NCBI GenBank assembly: GCA_905480105.1 | Contig: CAJQPC010000052.1 | Coordinates: 1-33,609 of the forward strand | DNA: 33,609 nt | From: an uncultured bacterium | GTDB taxonomy: Bacteria > Myxococcota_A > UBA796 > CAJQPC01 | Reading direction: 5' to 3' | Shown: in pieces, positions 25,555 through 33,388 of the stretch | How the letters are laid out: every line of letters starts with the position of its first letter | How positions within the stretch are numbered: position 1 is the first letter of the stretch | The notes under the pieces: generated by a model | What the model saw: the letters and a program-made list of their open reading frames with translations, nothing else | Database searches by the model: none | What the model was told of the DNA's origin: nothing | Position numbers and translations under genes: made by a program

Positions 25555-27483
25555 GTCATTGGTGAGGCTACCCGGCTGCGATAGCCAGCGGTCCAAGGCC
25601 GCGTGTAGGTCATCTGACGCGATAGGCTTAGACAGATAATCGTCCATACCAGACTCGATACAGCGCTCCCTGTCCCCGTGCATGGCGTTCGCAGTTAGAG
25701 CGACAATAGGGGTCTGGCATCCATGGTCCCTGCGCAGCCTTTGGGTCGCCTCAAAACCGTCGACAACGGGCATGCTACAGTCCATTAATATAAGATCGTA
25801 GCGAGTTTCGGACGCTGCTTTTACCGCCTCAGCGCCGTTATGAACGATGACCGGCTTGATTCCGACGCGCTCCAACATGCGTTTCACGACAAGCTGGTTG
25901 ACCATGTTGTCTTCTACAACGAGCACGCGACCGCTAAACGATAAGTTGCGCGCGTCAGTTGCGACCGCTTGGGGCTGTTCTTGGCCCACTGGGTGTACCA
26001 ACTCAAAAGAGAAGGTACTTCCCTGGCCCAAGGTACTTTCAACAGAAATGACTGAGTCCATAAGGGTCAGTAGGCTCTGACTAATGGACAGCCCCAGCCC
26101 GCTGCCGCCGAACTCGCGCGCCGTGCTGCTGTCCGCCTGCGAGAAGCTAGTGAACAGGGTGTCGAGCTGTTCCGGAGCAATCCCGACTCCGGTATCTTTG
26201 ACAGTGATGCGGAAATGGCACTCCTCGCCAAGCTCAATCACGTCAAAGCGCAGGCTTACCGTACCCTTATGGGTAAACTTCAGAGCGTTTGATAGAAGGT
26301 TTAGAAGCACCTGTCTCAGTCGAAAGGAGTCCCCAATCAGCACCGCTGGGAGGGGCGGTGAGTCCAAGTTTAGGACAAGCCCCTTGGCCTCAATCTGTGG
26401 TCGGAGCAGCATGGTGACGCTGTCCAAGAGTTTTTGAGGAGAGTAGTTGTGGGGTGCCAACTCGAGCTTGTCCGACTCGAGTCTGGAATAGTCCAATATG
26501 TCGTTGATGATTCCCAGCAGCGCTTGACCGCTATACCGAACGGTATTCAACATCGATTTCTGGTCGGCGTCGATATTTGTGTCTAAAAGTAGGTCCACCA
26601 GCCCCAGTACACCGTTCATGGGGGTTCGGATTTCGTGACTCATGTTGGCCAGGAAGGTGCCTTTGGCCCTTGCAGCGGCTTTGGCTCTTAGCAGCGCCAC
26701 TTCTAAGCTCTCGGTCTTCGCGGCCACCTGGTCCTCGAGCATGTCATTTGACCGTTCCAAGTCCTGGGCTTGCCGCTCTAATGAGTCTGCCATTTGGCTA
26801 AGGGAGTGAGTCAGGCTTATCACCTCATTGCGGGTGGTGGTTGGCACGTTGGTGTTCAGAAGCGACCGGCCAATGCTCCATTCACCGCGGCTTAAATGTC
26901 GCGCCGCCTCTTGGAGTTTCGATATCGGACTCACAATAATGGTGGCGATTAACCAGGCGGCGATAATGGACAACAAGGTGACGAGCACCGTTATGCTCAC
27001 GGTTCGTCGCTTGTTGGCGGAGACTTGTGCGTTAAGGGCGCGCTCTGAGACGCCGATCTGCAGGGTGGCTCGTCGCTCGTCCTTTGCGGTCATGGGAAGG
27101 GAGACGTGCAGTCCGTTTTCATCTCGCGCCAGCGTGCTCGGCAGTGGTGGGTGTGGGGCGTCGTTTAGCTGTGCGATTGCTTCGCCGTCCTGGCCCAGGA
27201 CGACTGCGTATAGAATGTCCGGGTCACGGGCGAGCGGAATGAGGCTCGTGTTCATGAACGAGGCGTCGTTGAACTCGAATCCTGGTTCAGTGGCGGCCTT
27301 TGTGACCCGGACCAGGCTGAGCACGCGTTGCTCAGAGACTTGCTGGGCGCTGGCCTGCATCTGGGCGGGAAAGTACGCCAACACGATGGTGCCAAAAAGC
27401 AGGGGTACCATGACGCTTAGGGTTACTAGGCGCATCCTTAGGGAAAGGTTGTCACCGATCCTAAGGGGCCCATCTGTGGTCAC
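25549..27483 (-). CDS. Hybrid sensor histidine kinase
   Basis: 644 residues from GTG 27483; ATG 27435 is an alternative. TM1 is at about 18-40, a periplasmic CHASE8-like sensor at about 41-158 and TM2 at about 161-184, then HAMP (about 185-240) and a coiled coil (about 235-275). HisKA has His283 in FLANMSHEIRTPMNG. The ATPase domain has the N box (around Asn395/Asn399), G1 DTGVGIA (430-436) and G2 GGSGLGL (459-465). The C-terminal receiver (519-635) has phospho-Asp568 (LILMDCSMPVVDG) and the conserved Lys in YLSKPI. No Hpt or DNA-binding domain is fused, so output needs a partner. It is divergent from the barrel/PBP operon, which is a likely functional companion. Confidence 0.95.
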   Translation of the reverse strand: MTTDGPLRIGDNLSLRMRLVTLSVMVPLLFGTIVLAYFPAQMQASAQQVSEQRVLSLVRVTKAATEPGFEFNDASFMNTSLIPLARDPDILYAVVLGQDGEAIAQLNDAPHPPLPSTLARDENGLHVSLPMTAKDERRATLQIGVSERALNAQVSANKRRTVSITVLVTLLSIIAAWLIATIIVSPISKLQEAARHLSRGEWSIGRSLLNTNVPTTTRNEVISLTHSLSQMADSLERQAQDLERSNDMLEDQVAAKTESLEVALLRAKAAARAKGTFLANMSHEIRTPMNGVLGLVDLLLDTNIDADQKSMLNTVRYSGQALLGIINDILDYSRLESDKLELAPHNYSPQKLLDSVTMLLRPQIEAKGLVLNLDSPPLPAVLIGDSFRLRQVLLNLLSNALKFTHKGTVSLRFDVIELGEECHFRITVKDTGVGIAPEQLDTLFTSFSQADSSTAREFGGSGLGLSISQSLLTLMDSVISVESTLGQGSTFSFELVHPVGQEQPQAVATDARNLSFSGRVLVVEDNMVNQLVVKRMLERVGIKPVIVHNGAEAVKAASETRYDLILMDCSMPVVDGFEATQRLRRDHGCQTPIVALTANAMHGDRERCIESGMDDYLSKPIASDDLHAALDRWLSQPGSLTNDV

Positions 27484-27552
27484 GGGATATTCTTTGAAGC
27501 AGGCATCCCTTCGATCTTAAGGGAAAGCCAAGTCTCAAGCAAAACTATGGCT

Positions 27553-27580
27553 CAAGATGTTGCTGCATCTTGCTAAGATG
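27553..27580. promoter_or_regulatory. AAGATG/CATCTT symmetric site cluster
   Basis: CAAGATG (27553-27559) and CATCTTG (27566-27572) are inverse copies. A second AAGATG follows at 27575-27580, exactly 21 bases after the first. The cluster lies at the very start of the barrel gene and may be an operator for a regulator of the kinase module or an mRNA hairpin. Confidence 0.35.
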
Positions 27581-28508
27581 TGTTCTGGAGTGCCCATTGT
27601 TGCTGCTGCTGACCCTTTCCGTCTCCTTTGCCTCTGAGGGCCCGTGGACCACTGCGCCCGGGAGGAGCAATGTGTACATTGGGCTTGGTTATGAGACCTT
27701 CTCGGAGTTCTGCTCGGGTGCCTGTCTCGTTGGGGGGACCGATCAAAATTCGAACGAGCTCCCTACGGCTGTAAACAAGACCTACGTCAATGTCTTTTGG
27801 CGGTATGGGCTGAGCCCAAAATGGGACATAGCCCTGGATGCGCCGGTGGCTATCGTATGGACAGACGAGGATTTGGCTGGGGACGCTTTTGCGACTACGA
27901 AGGCGCCTGGAATCATTCAGGCGCGCGCTCGATACCAGTTCGTGAAGCAAGGCGAGGTGCCGGTGTCCGCAGCGCTTAGGTTTGGCGCGCGTGCGGGTGT
28001 GCTGCACTTCGAGTCGCGCAACCGGTTGACCAATGTGGGTGAGGGTTCCACGGATATTGGGGCGCAGGTCAGTGTCGGGCGGAGTGGTTTGACTCGTGTT
28101 GGTGGCTTGATATGGTCAGTAGATGCTGGCTACTGGATGCGTGGCTATCCGGGTAGGTCCGAAATCAGCGACTACAACGGTCAGAGGGTTCCGCGGAATG
28201 AACTGGCGGCATCAAGCACTGTGATGCTGCAGCCCACAGGGCCGGTGGGCTTCATTTTGGCCGCTGACGGGTTCTACCGGACTGGAGGACGGGCATTCTC
28301 AGAGCCAGAGTGGGATACCGGGAGCCAGTGGGCCGAGCTCAATGCTGCACAGGTAAAGGCCGGTGGCAGGGTCATGATTTTTCCCACGGCCTACACCCCG
28401 AATATGAGCGTAGGCTTTATGTACTCGATCTGGGCCAAAAACAACCCGAGTAATGACTGGGTGGTGGACCTTGGTGTTGGTTTTGATTTCGGGCGTGGTG
28501 CAAAGTGA
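27570..28508 (+). CDS. Outer-membrane beta-barrel protein
   Basis: About 312 residues, with a signal peptide (LLLLLTLSVSFA-SEG) and a long series of alternating strands ending in aromatic residues (NVYIGLGYETF, TYVNVFWRYGL, WDIALDAPVAIVW, IIQARARYQFV). The final strand is VVDLGVGFDFGRG. It resembles transporter-type barrels of the FadL/MetA-pathway-phenol or phosphate-porin kind. The start is weak: TTG 27570 lies inside a symmetric site and lacks a ribosome site, and TTG 27597 is also possible. The stop overlaps the next start (GTGATG), so it is coupled to the binding protein. Confidence 0.85.
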   Translation: MLRCVLECPLLLLLTLSVSFASEGPWTTAPGRSNVYIGLGYETFSEFCSGACLVGGTDQNSNELPTAVNKTYVNVFWRYGLSPKWDIALDAPVAIVWTDEDLAGDAFATTKAPGIIQARARYQFVKQGEVPVSAALRFGARAGVLHFESRNRLTNVGEGSTDIGAQVSVGRSGLTRVGGLIWSVDAGYWMRGYPGRSEISDYNGQRVPRNELAASSTVMLQPTGPVGFILAADGFYRTGGRAFSEPEWDTGSQWAELNAAQVKAGGRVMIFPTAYTPNMSVGFMYSIWAKNNPSNDWVVDLGVGFDFGRGAK

Positions 28509-28939
28509 TGGGTGGACTCTTTCCCATCTGGGCCATGCTTTCCGGTGCTAGCCCGACCGTGGACTCGCCGAGTTTGGACTTTGTTATCGTGGCGAACTTT
28601 GCCGATGCGCCGTCGACATTGAGTTCGGGAGAACTCAAGAAGATATTCAGTATGGGCACGCCGACTTGGTCTGATGGGACGCCCATTACCCTTGTGTTGC
28701 CCCCAGCGGCGTCAAGTGAGATGGAGTGGTTGTGCACCACGCAACTGCGAATAGACGAAGGGGTTTTCCGACGCTACACGATGGAGAAGGCGTATCGAGA
28801 GGGGTTGGGGGCGCCTTATAGTTCGGCGGACAGGACGGATCAGCTTGAGCGAATTTGGGCAACGGAAGGGAGTATTAGTATTCTTCCTTCTGGGGAGGAG
28901 CAGGGGCTGCTTGTGCTGACCCTGGAGCAAAACAGATAG
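28505..28939 (+). CDS. Small PstS-like periplasmic binding protein
   Basis: 144 residues, coupled to the barrel gene by GTGA/TGATG overlap; ATG at 28508 is equally possible. Signal MGGLFPIWAMLSGASP is uncharged. The body reads DFVIVANFADAPSTLSSGELKKIFSMG, then WSDGTPITLVLPPAASSEM, then FRRYTMEKAYREGLGAP and ISILPSGEEQG. This is the reduced half-size pattern of phosphate-ABC substrate-binding-like proteins, in which the strand after the signal, the FxGxxxxWxDG turn and a GAIGYV-like end are recognisable. No ABC permease is nearby, so a signalling role with the divergent hybrid kinase is more likely than transport; this is inference. Confidence 0.78.
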   Translation: MMGGLFPIWAMLSGASPTVDSPSLDFVIVANFADAPSTLSSGELKKIFSMGTPTWSDGTPITLVLPPAASSEMEWLCTTQLRIDEGVFRRYTMEKAYREGLGAPYSSADRTDQLERIWATEGSISILPSGEEQGLLVLTLEQNR

Positions 28940-28980
28940 GAATGCGTTCGGTCTACTGTGCAGCGACAGAGCCAAGTGAT

Positions 28981-30444
28981 TCAAAGGTGCGAGGAACCCG
29001 AAGGGGTCATGAGTTTTGGCGGATCAAGGCGCAAAGGTTGCGCTTGTGCGGGTATCCCGGTCTGTTCGTCAGTCTGCTCGATGTGCCAGATCTTGACCCA
29101 TGCGGATTTTACGGTCGTGGTGCTGACCAAAACTCGCTTTCTCTCCTGAATTCGGCCCATCGGCTCTCCCTCGCACACCTCAACCACATAGCCATCTACG
29201 ACCCCTGGGTCCGTGTGGTAGCCGTATACGCTTAGTTGATCCATGGGCGTGCTCGTGGTGCCCGCGTAGGGTCGGGTGAGCTGTGTCCACGCATAGGACC
29301 CCACCCATACCGGAGGCCCAAGTGCCGAGATCTCTGGGGCAGCTTTGGCCACGGCACGCTGAACGTCCGCACCATAAAGGCTGGCTTCGGGACCATATGG
29401 AGAGGCTTGGTGAAGGTAGAGCAGATTGACGGGTAGCAGGACCAGAGCAAGCTCGACGCGCGCGGCGATGACGATGGCGCAGGCGCCCAAGATGGCAGGA
29501 ATGAGGTAGCGGACGTGCGTGTGACTGTCGATGCGCTCTATGCCCCCCAGGAAGTTGACGGTACCAAAGAACAAGAGCTGAACGGCGATGTGCACCCCCA
29601 GAACTGCGAGGGCACGATGGCGGTGTCTGCCGTGTCGGTAAATCATCCAGGCTGCGGGTAGCACAAACAGCCAGCGGCCCTGGCTGCCCAGGGTGATCCA
29701 GAGCACCGCGCCCAAGTCACTCAGCCAGCCCATCAAGCTGTCGGGTAGGCGCTCGCTGCCTGCCAACGCCCAGCCCGTCTGACTGTAGTGTAGGGCCGCC
29801 CAGGCAGCTAAGACAAGGGGTGGCACGGCCCATCCCCAACTCCTTCTCTTGTCAAGGATACAGGCAGCCAGCGCCGGCGCGGCCAGCAAGATCCCCGGCT
29901 CTTTGCAGAAGGTCGCCAAGCCAGCGGTCAGTGCGAACAGGCCATCCCGCCTGTCTAAGATGGCGACCAACGCCCACGGGGTCAACGCCAGCAGCGGCAA
30001 GTCGGTGTCTGCTCGCAGGAACTGGGCGGCGATGGGTGGGACCCAGGGCAGCACCATGGCCCCCCAGGCGGCACGCTGGCCGCCGATCCTCGCCAGTAAC
30101 TTCGCGCTCCCGATTCCGAAGAGCACAATCAGCGACAGGACCGCCAGGCGCAGGGCGTGATGGGTCTTGATCGGCAGCGTTAGGAAACTGCCCAAATACC
30201 AGTACCATCCAGGGGGGTGTCCATAGTCGGGAAGACCGCCTGCCCACTGTGGTGGCAGGGTTGCGTTGGGGCGAGCGGCCTGTGGCAAGACGTCCAAGAC
30301 AAAGCTGGGCCCTGTCTCTGCCACCAAGAGCGCTTTGGGCACCCACCAGAACAGCCCGTCTTCGCCTATGGGCACTTGCCAATAGAACAAGAGCAGCAGC
30401 AATCCCGAAAGACTCGCAAGGGCGGCGGGGAGACGGTCGCGCAT
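28981..30444 (-). CDS. GT-C type membrane glycosyltransferase-like protein
   Basis: 487 residues with roughly 10 transmembrane helices in the first 350 residues. The phrase GGLPDYGHPPGWYWYLG resembles the ArnT/PMT lumenal loop with conserved Pro-Gly and Tyr, and GIGSAKLLARIGG follows in the next helix pair. A soluble C-terminal domain of about 130 residues follows. The family transfers sugars from a lipid-linked donor to lipid or protein at the membrane. An acidic catalytic Asp is expected near the first loop; Asp29 (GEDGLFWW) is a candidate. The C-terminus is close to the convergent binding-protein gene. Substrate unknown. Confidence 0.8.
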   Translation of the reverse strand: MRDRLPAALASLSGLLLLLFYWQVPIGEDGLFWWVPKALLVAETGPSFVLDVLPQAARPNATLPPQWAGGLPDYGHPPGWYWYLGSFLTLPIKTHHALRLAVLSLIVLFGIGSAKLLARIGGQRAAWGAMVLPWVPPIAAQFLRADTDLPLLALTPWALVAILDRRDGLFALTAGLATFCKEPGILLAAPALAACILDKRRSWGWAVPPLVLAAWAALHYSQTGWALAGSERLPDSLMGWLSDLGAVLWITLGSQGRWLFVLPAAWMIYRHGRHRHRALAVLGVHIAVQLLFFGTVNFLGGIERIDSHTHVRYLIPAILGACAIVIAARVELALVLLPVNLLYLHQASPYGPEASLYGADVQRAVAKAAPEISALGPPVWVGSYAWTQLTRPYAGTTSTPMDQLSVYGYHTDPGVVDGYVVEVCEGEPMGRIQERKRVLVSTTTVKSAWVKIWHIEQTDEQTGIPAQAQPLRLDPPKLMTPSGSSHL

Positions 30445-30904
30445 AGCTGCCAGAGTAGTCTAGTTCGGCCTGTCGGATACCTGATCTGCTGGCGATGCAT
30501 TGCGGTGATTCCAGCACAGCTTGAACGACAGGACCCTGGCGTCGCCCCTTAGTGAGCACCGAGCACCACCATCGAGACAAGCATCTTCCCCGAACCTGGT
30601 CACACCGTTTGAAGGGTAGGCCAGCCTGATACTTCACCCAGTGCTCGAGCTCCTTGAGAAGGGGGAGAGGAATAGAAAGTGAAGTCTCTCAAGGATGAGG
30701 ACACCCATTCCCTTGGGGAAGCCTGCTCTAGTACCCAAAGCGTTGACGCGCCCATGACCGGTTTCTGCCAGGCGCGTAGACCCGAAGAATGGCCTGAATA
30801 CGTGGCTCGAAGATGTGATTTTCGTTTGCAGCGGGGCGTCAAACCGACCGGATCGCAGGTCGCATTGCCGTAGACGCAGTACAGGAGTGGCCAGGAGGCT
30901 GCTC
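30445..30904. other. Gene-free interval
   Basis: About 460 bases between divergent genes. Small open frames on both strands lack ribosome sites and read as noise. One 9-bp inverted repeat is present (30651-30695). No tRNA or repeat array was seen. Confidence 0.5.
30651..30695. repeat. 9-bp inverted repeat
   Basis: TCCTTGAGA (30651-30659) and TCTCAAGGA (30687-30695) are exact inverse copies with 27 bases between. The loop is purine-rich. It could be a regulatory pair or an mRNA hairpin; no T tract follows. Confidence 0.4.
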
Positions 30905-31807
30905 GTGCACGTGGAGGACTGTATTCGGCGCGCGACTGGCGCGAAGGTGGTGCGGCGTGCCGCACGCGTGCAGTCGCTGTGGAGCGGCTACGGTGAGGTG
31001 GCTCGGTACGCGCTCGACGGCGCCGGAACCGTGGTGGTCAAACACGTGCGACCACCGGCAGGCGAAGGGCTGTCCCACCAGCGAAAGCTCCGCTCCTACG
31101 ATGTAGAGATGGCCTGGTACACCACGCGTGCGTCGTCTTGTCCTGTACGTGTGCCGACCTGCCTGGCTGTGGAGCGTGAACAACAGGAATGGCTCTTCGT
31201 GATGGAGGACTTGGACGCCGTGGGGTTCGCCGTGCGCACGCGCTCTCCGTCCGCCGATCAGCTCGCGCACTGTGTTCGGTGGTTGGCCAGCTTTCATGCG
31301 CACCACCTGGGCGATGACGCCTCTGGACTCTGGCCACGCGGGACCTACTGGCACCTGGCCACCCGGCCCGATGAGCTGGCCGCCATGCCTGACGGTGTGC
31401 TCAAACGAGCCGCCCACGCCATTGACGCGCGCCTCGCCTCCGCACGCTTTCGAACGCTGGTCCACGGCGACGCCAAGCCCGCCAACTTCTGTTTTTCGCA
31501 AGCCGGCGTGGCGGCGGTGGACTTCCAATACGTGGGCGGAGGCTGCGGTGTGCAGGACCTGGCTTACCTGTGCGCCGGCGTTCCCGAGCCGCTTTGGCAC
31601 ACGCTCGTAGACCTCTACTTTGACGTGCTCAAGCCGATCGTGGAGAGCATGGGGTTGCCGGCTGACGAGCTCGAGGCCGAGTGGCGGGCCGTCTATCCGT
31701 GGGCCTGGGCGGACTTCGAGCGTTTCGTGCACGGGTGGTCCCCAGGCTGGCCTGTGTCACCCCACGAGCGGCGAATGAGCGAACGGGTCTGCGAGGAATT
31801 GGCCTAA
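30905..31807 (+). CDS. APH/ecdysteroid-kinase-like phosphotransferase
   Basis: 300 residues from GTG 30905, which has AGGAGG six bases upstream; longer starts lack a ribosome site. The kinase fold is complete: Lys46 (VVVKHV) and Glu68 as the salt-bridge pair, hinge MEDL (100-103), catalytic loop LVHGDAKPANF with His187, Asp189 and Asn194, and Asp206 in AAVDFQYV, which chelates metal. The DFQ and GGGCGVQDLAYL phrases fit the DUF1679/ecdysteroid-kinase branch better than aminoglycoside kinases, although drug phosphorylation cannot be excluded. Substrate unknown; cytoplasmic. Confidence 0.88.
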   Translation: MHVEDCIRRATGAKVVRRAARVQSLWSGYGEVARYALDGAGTVVVKHVRPPAGEGLSHQRKLRSYDVEMAWYTTRASSCPVRVPTCLAVEREQQEWLFVMEDLDAVGFAVRTRSPSADQLAHCVRWLASFHAHHLGDDASGLWPRGTYWHLATRPDELAAMPDGVLKRAAHAIDARLASARFRTLVHGDAKPANFCFSQAGVAAVDFQYVGGGCGVQDLAYLCAGVPEPLWHTLVDLYFDVLKPIVESMGLPADELEAEWRAVYPWAWADFERFVHGWSPGWPVSPHERRMSERVCEELA

Positions 31808-31992
31808 TCGCCGCGCGCTTCTCTTCTTCCTCGACCTGTTCTGCGTTTGGGTGTTGCCGACTGGGAAGCAGACCGCCCGCCCAGCCTTTCGCCCTCCCTG
31901 GGTGAAATGGACCGCCGATTCTGGAAAAGGCGAGGTGGGTATCTCGGTCTACGACTTGCGGGGACTTGTGTAGTGTCTGCCCAAATGTGCCA

Positions 31993-33096
31993 TTACCCTT
32001 GGTTGGGCCATGGGAATGGATGATCCAAGGAGGTCCAGGCTTCTGGGGAGAGTTCATCATCAACCATCAGAGCTTGTTCTAAGTGCCGCCTGAGGAAGTT
32101 TACGCCGCTTGTGCTGCCCACGATAGAGAGTTCCTGAACACGGTCACCGAATTCGGGATGCCAGTTCTTGGTTCTCTGTTCGAAATCTCGTGTGCTTGGT
32201 CGGTCTTCGATCGGGACTGCAGCCCACCAGCTTCCAATCATCTTCGTTGTCTTTTTATCTCCGTTAACCTGGAGCATTGCGGCATACTCCGGTCTGGATG
32301 CCACCCAGAATGGACCGTGTACCCGAGCGACCCCTGTCCACTTCAATTGGAGGAGGTCATGTAGGCGTTTCGGGTGAAATGGGCGGGAAGTGCGGAACAC
32401 ATGCCGTTGGATGCCATTGGCAGTCTGTGTATTGGTGACTGCGAGTGGGACCTGCGAGGCACGCTGACGCGCTGTCCAAAGGTCGAAGGGTTGCGCTGCT
32501 TGAGTCAAGTCAAGAGTCGGAAGGGTTGACTCTGTGACCGACTGTATTGAAGCACTTGGATTCAAGGCACGGATTAGGTCTGCGGCACCTTGGTCTTCCT
32601 CTTCTTTGGCCTTGCGGACCAAAATAATGGTCTCGGCCAACTCAATGCGTTCGTAGAGTTCCCGAACGCCCTGACGGGCTTGTAGGTTATCCGCCGACAC
32701 CACAACGACCAGACGCTGGACCTGGGCGTGATCGGAAAGCGCACAGCCGTCTGAGTCTGCGACTGTAAACGTTTTTAGAAGGGGCTCAAGGTCCTCTCCA
32801 AGCTGGAGTGCGAGCAGCAGCTGCGGGTTGACCTTGTCTTCGACGAGCCGCCGAGCTCTGGTTGCGACGTCGGCACGCACTGTGCAGCAGCCACAGCCCT
32901 CTCCCCACCTTGCAAGGCGAGGCTTGGTTGAGATCCAGCCGCTTGGCTTTGGAGGCTGGCGGCTCTTTCGGCGAGACTTTGAGCTGACGATAGCGTGTGT
33001 TGTCCCTGGACTCTCTGTAATAGACCGGATGGCCAGCTGCTCGATAAGCCCGGTAGGGGCACCAGTAAGGACTGTGACAGGAATGATGTGGCTCAC
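31993..33096 (-). CDS. CobW/COG0523-like protein lacking a P-loop
   Basis: 367 residues. The order matches COG0523 metallochaperone GTPases. The N-terminal strand IPVTVLTG leads into where GFLGAGKTT should be, but here it is GAPTGLIEQ (12-20). The metal motif CxCC is intact at Cys68-Gly-Cys70-Cys71 in GCGCCTVRAD. The C-terminal CobW_C domain has RPFHPKRL (238-245), GPFWVASRP and GDRVQELSIVG. The E-x-S/T-G switch and NKxD guanine motif are also not recognisable (ILVRKAKEEED). It therefore keeps the metal-binding and C-terminal parts but not GTP binding. Related family members act in zinc homeostasis. A 23-bp symmetric site lies 26 bases upstream of the start. Confidence 0.88.
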   Translation of the reverse strand: MSHIIPVTVLTGAPTGLIEQLAIRSITESPGTTHAIVSSKSRRKSRQPPKPSGWISTKPRLARWGEGCGCCTVRADVATRARRLVEDKVNPQLLLALQLGEDLEPLLKTFTVADSDGCALSDHAQVQRLVVVVSADNLQARQGVRELYERIELAETIILVRKAKEEEDQGAADLIRALNPSASIQSVTESTLPTLDLTQAAQPFDLWTARQRASQVPLAVTNTQTANGIQRHVFRTSRPFHPKRLHDLLQLKWTGVARVHGPFWVASRPEYAAMLQVNGDKKTTKMIGSWWAAVPIEDRPSTRDFEQRTKNWHPEFGDRVQELSIVGSTSGVNFLRRHLEQALMVDDELSPEAWTSLDHPFPWPNQG

Positions 33097-33388
33097 GGTG
33101 ACTCCGGCTGCTTGATCAGTATTGCTATCGGAGGGCTATAGCAAGTAGATGGCGATATGGTGGTTCTGCGGGGCGGCGACTACCCGGCCTGTCTCGAGGC
33201 GCCGTACCATGGCACGGAGCGCCATCACCGGACTGCAGGCGGCCGATGTTGCACAGCACGGGCGGCCACGATGAGGCAACGGCGAGTACATCGAAGGCCC
33301 GGCACAGGGCTGAACTTTGCTTTAGAAGGTCTGACTCTTCGCTTCCTCTTGGACCGGGTCGCCTTAGCAGTTTCTGCCCCAGCCTTAC
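33097..33388. other. Intergenic region with operator-like site
   Basis: About 290 bases between the CobW-like gene and the pilin-like gene, both on the minus strand. It holds the symmetric site at 33122-33144. Otherwise nothing recognisable was seen. Confidence 0.4.
33122..33144. promoter_or_regulatory. Symmetric operator candidate upstream of CobW-like gene
   Basis: TTGCTAT (33122-33128) and ATAGCAA (33138-33144) are perfect inverse copies with a 9-base spacer, 26-48 bases before the CobW-like start. The size is like the ~23-bp sites of Fur/Zur-family repressors, which often control COG0523 genes under low zinc. The sequence does not match a Zur box I know. Confidence 0.4.

Noticed and set aside
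30839..31732. 297-residue minus-strand open frame
   Set aside because: Shadow of the APH-fold kinase on the plus strand, which has complete catalytic motifs and a clear ribosome site.
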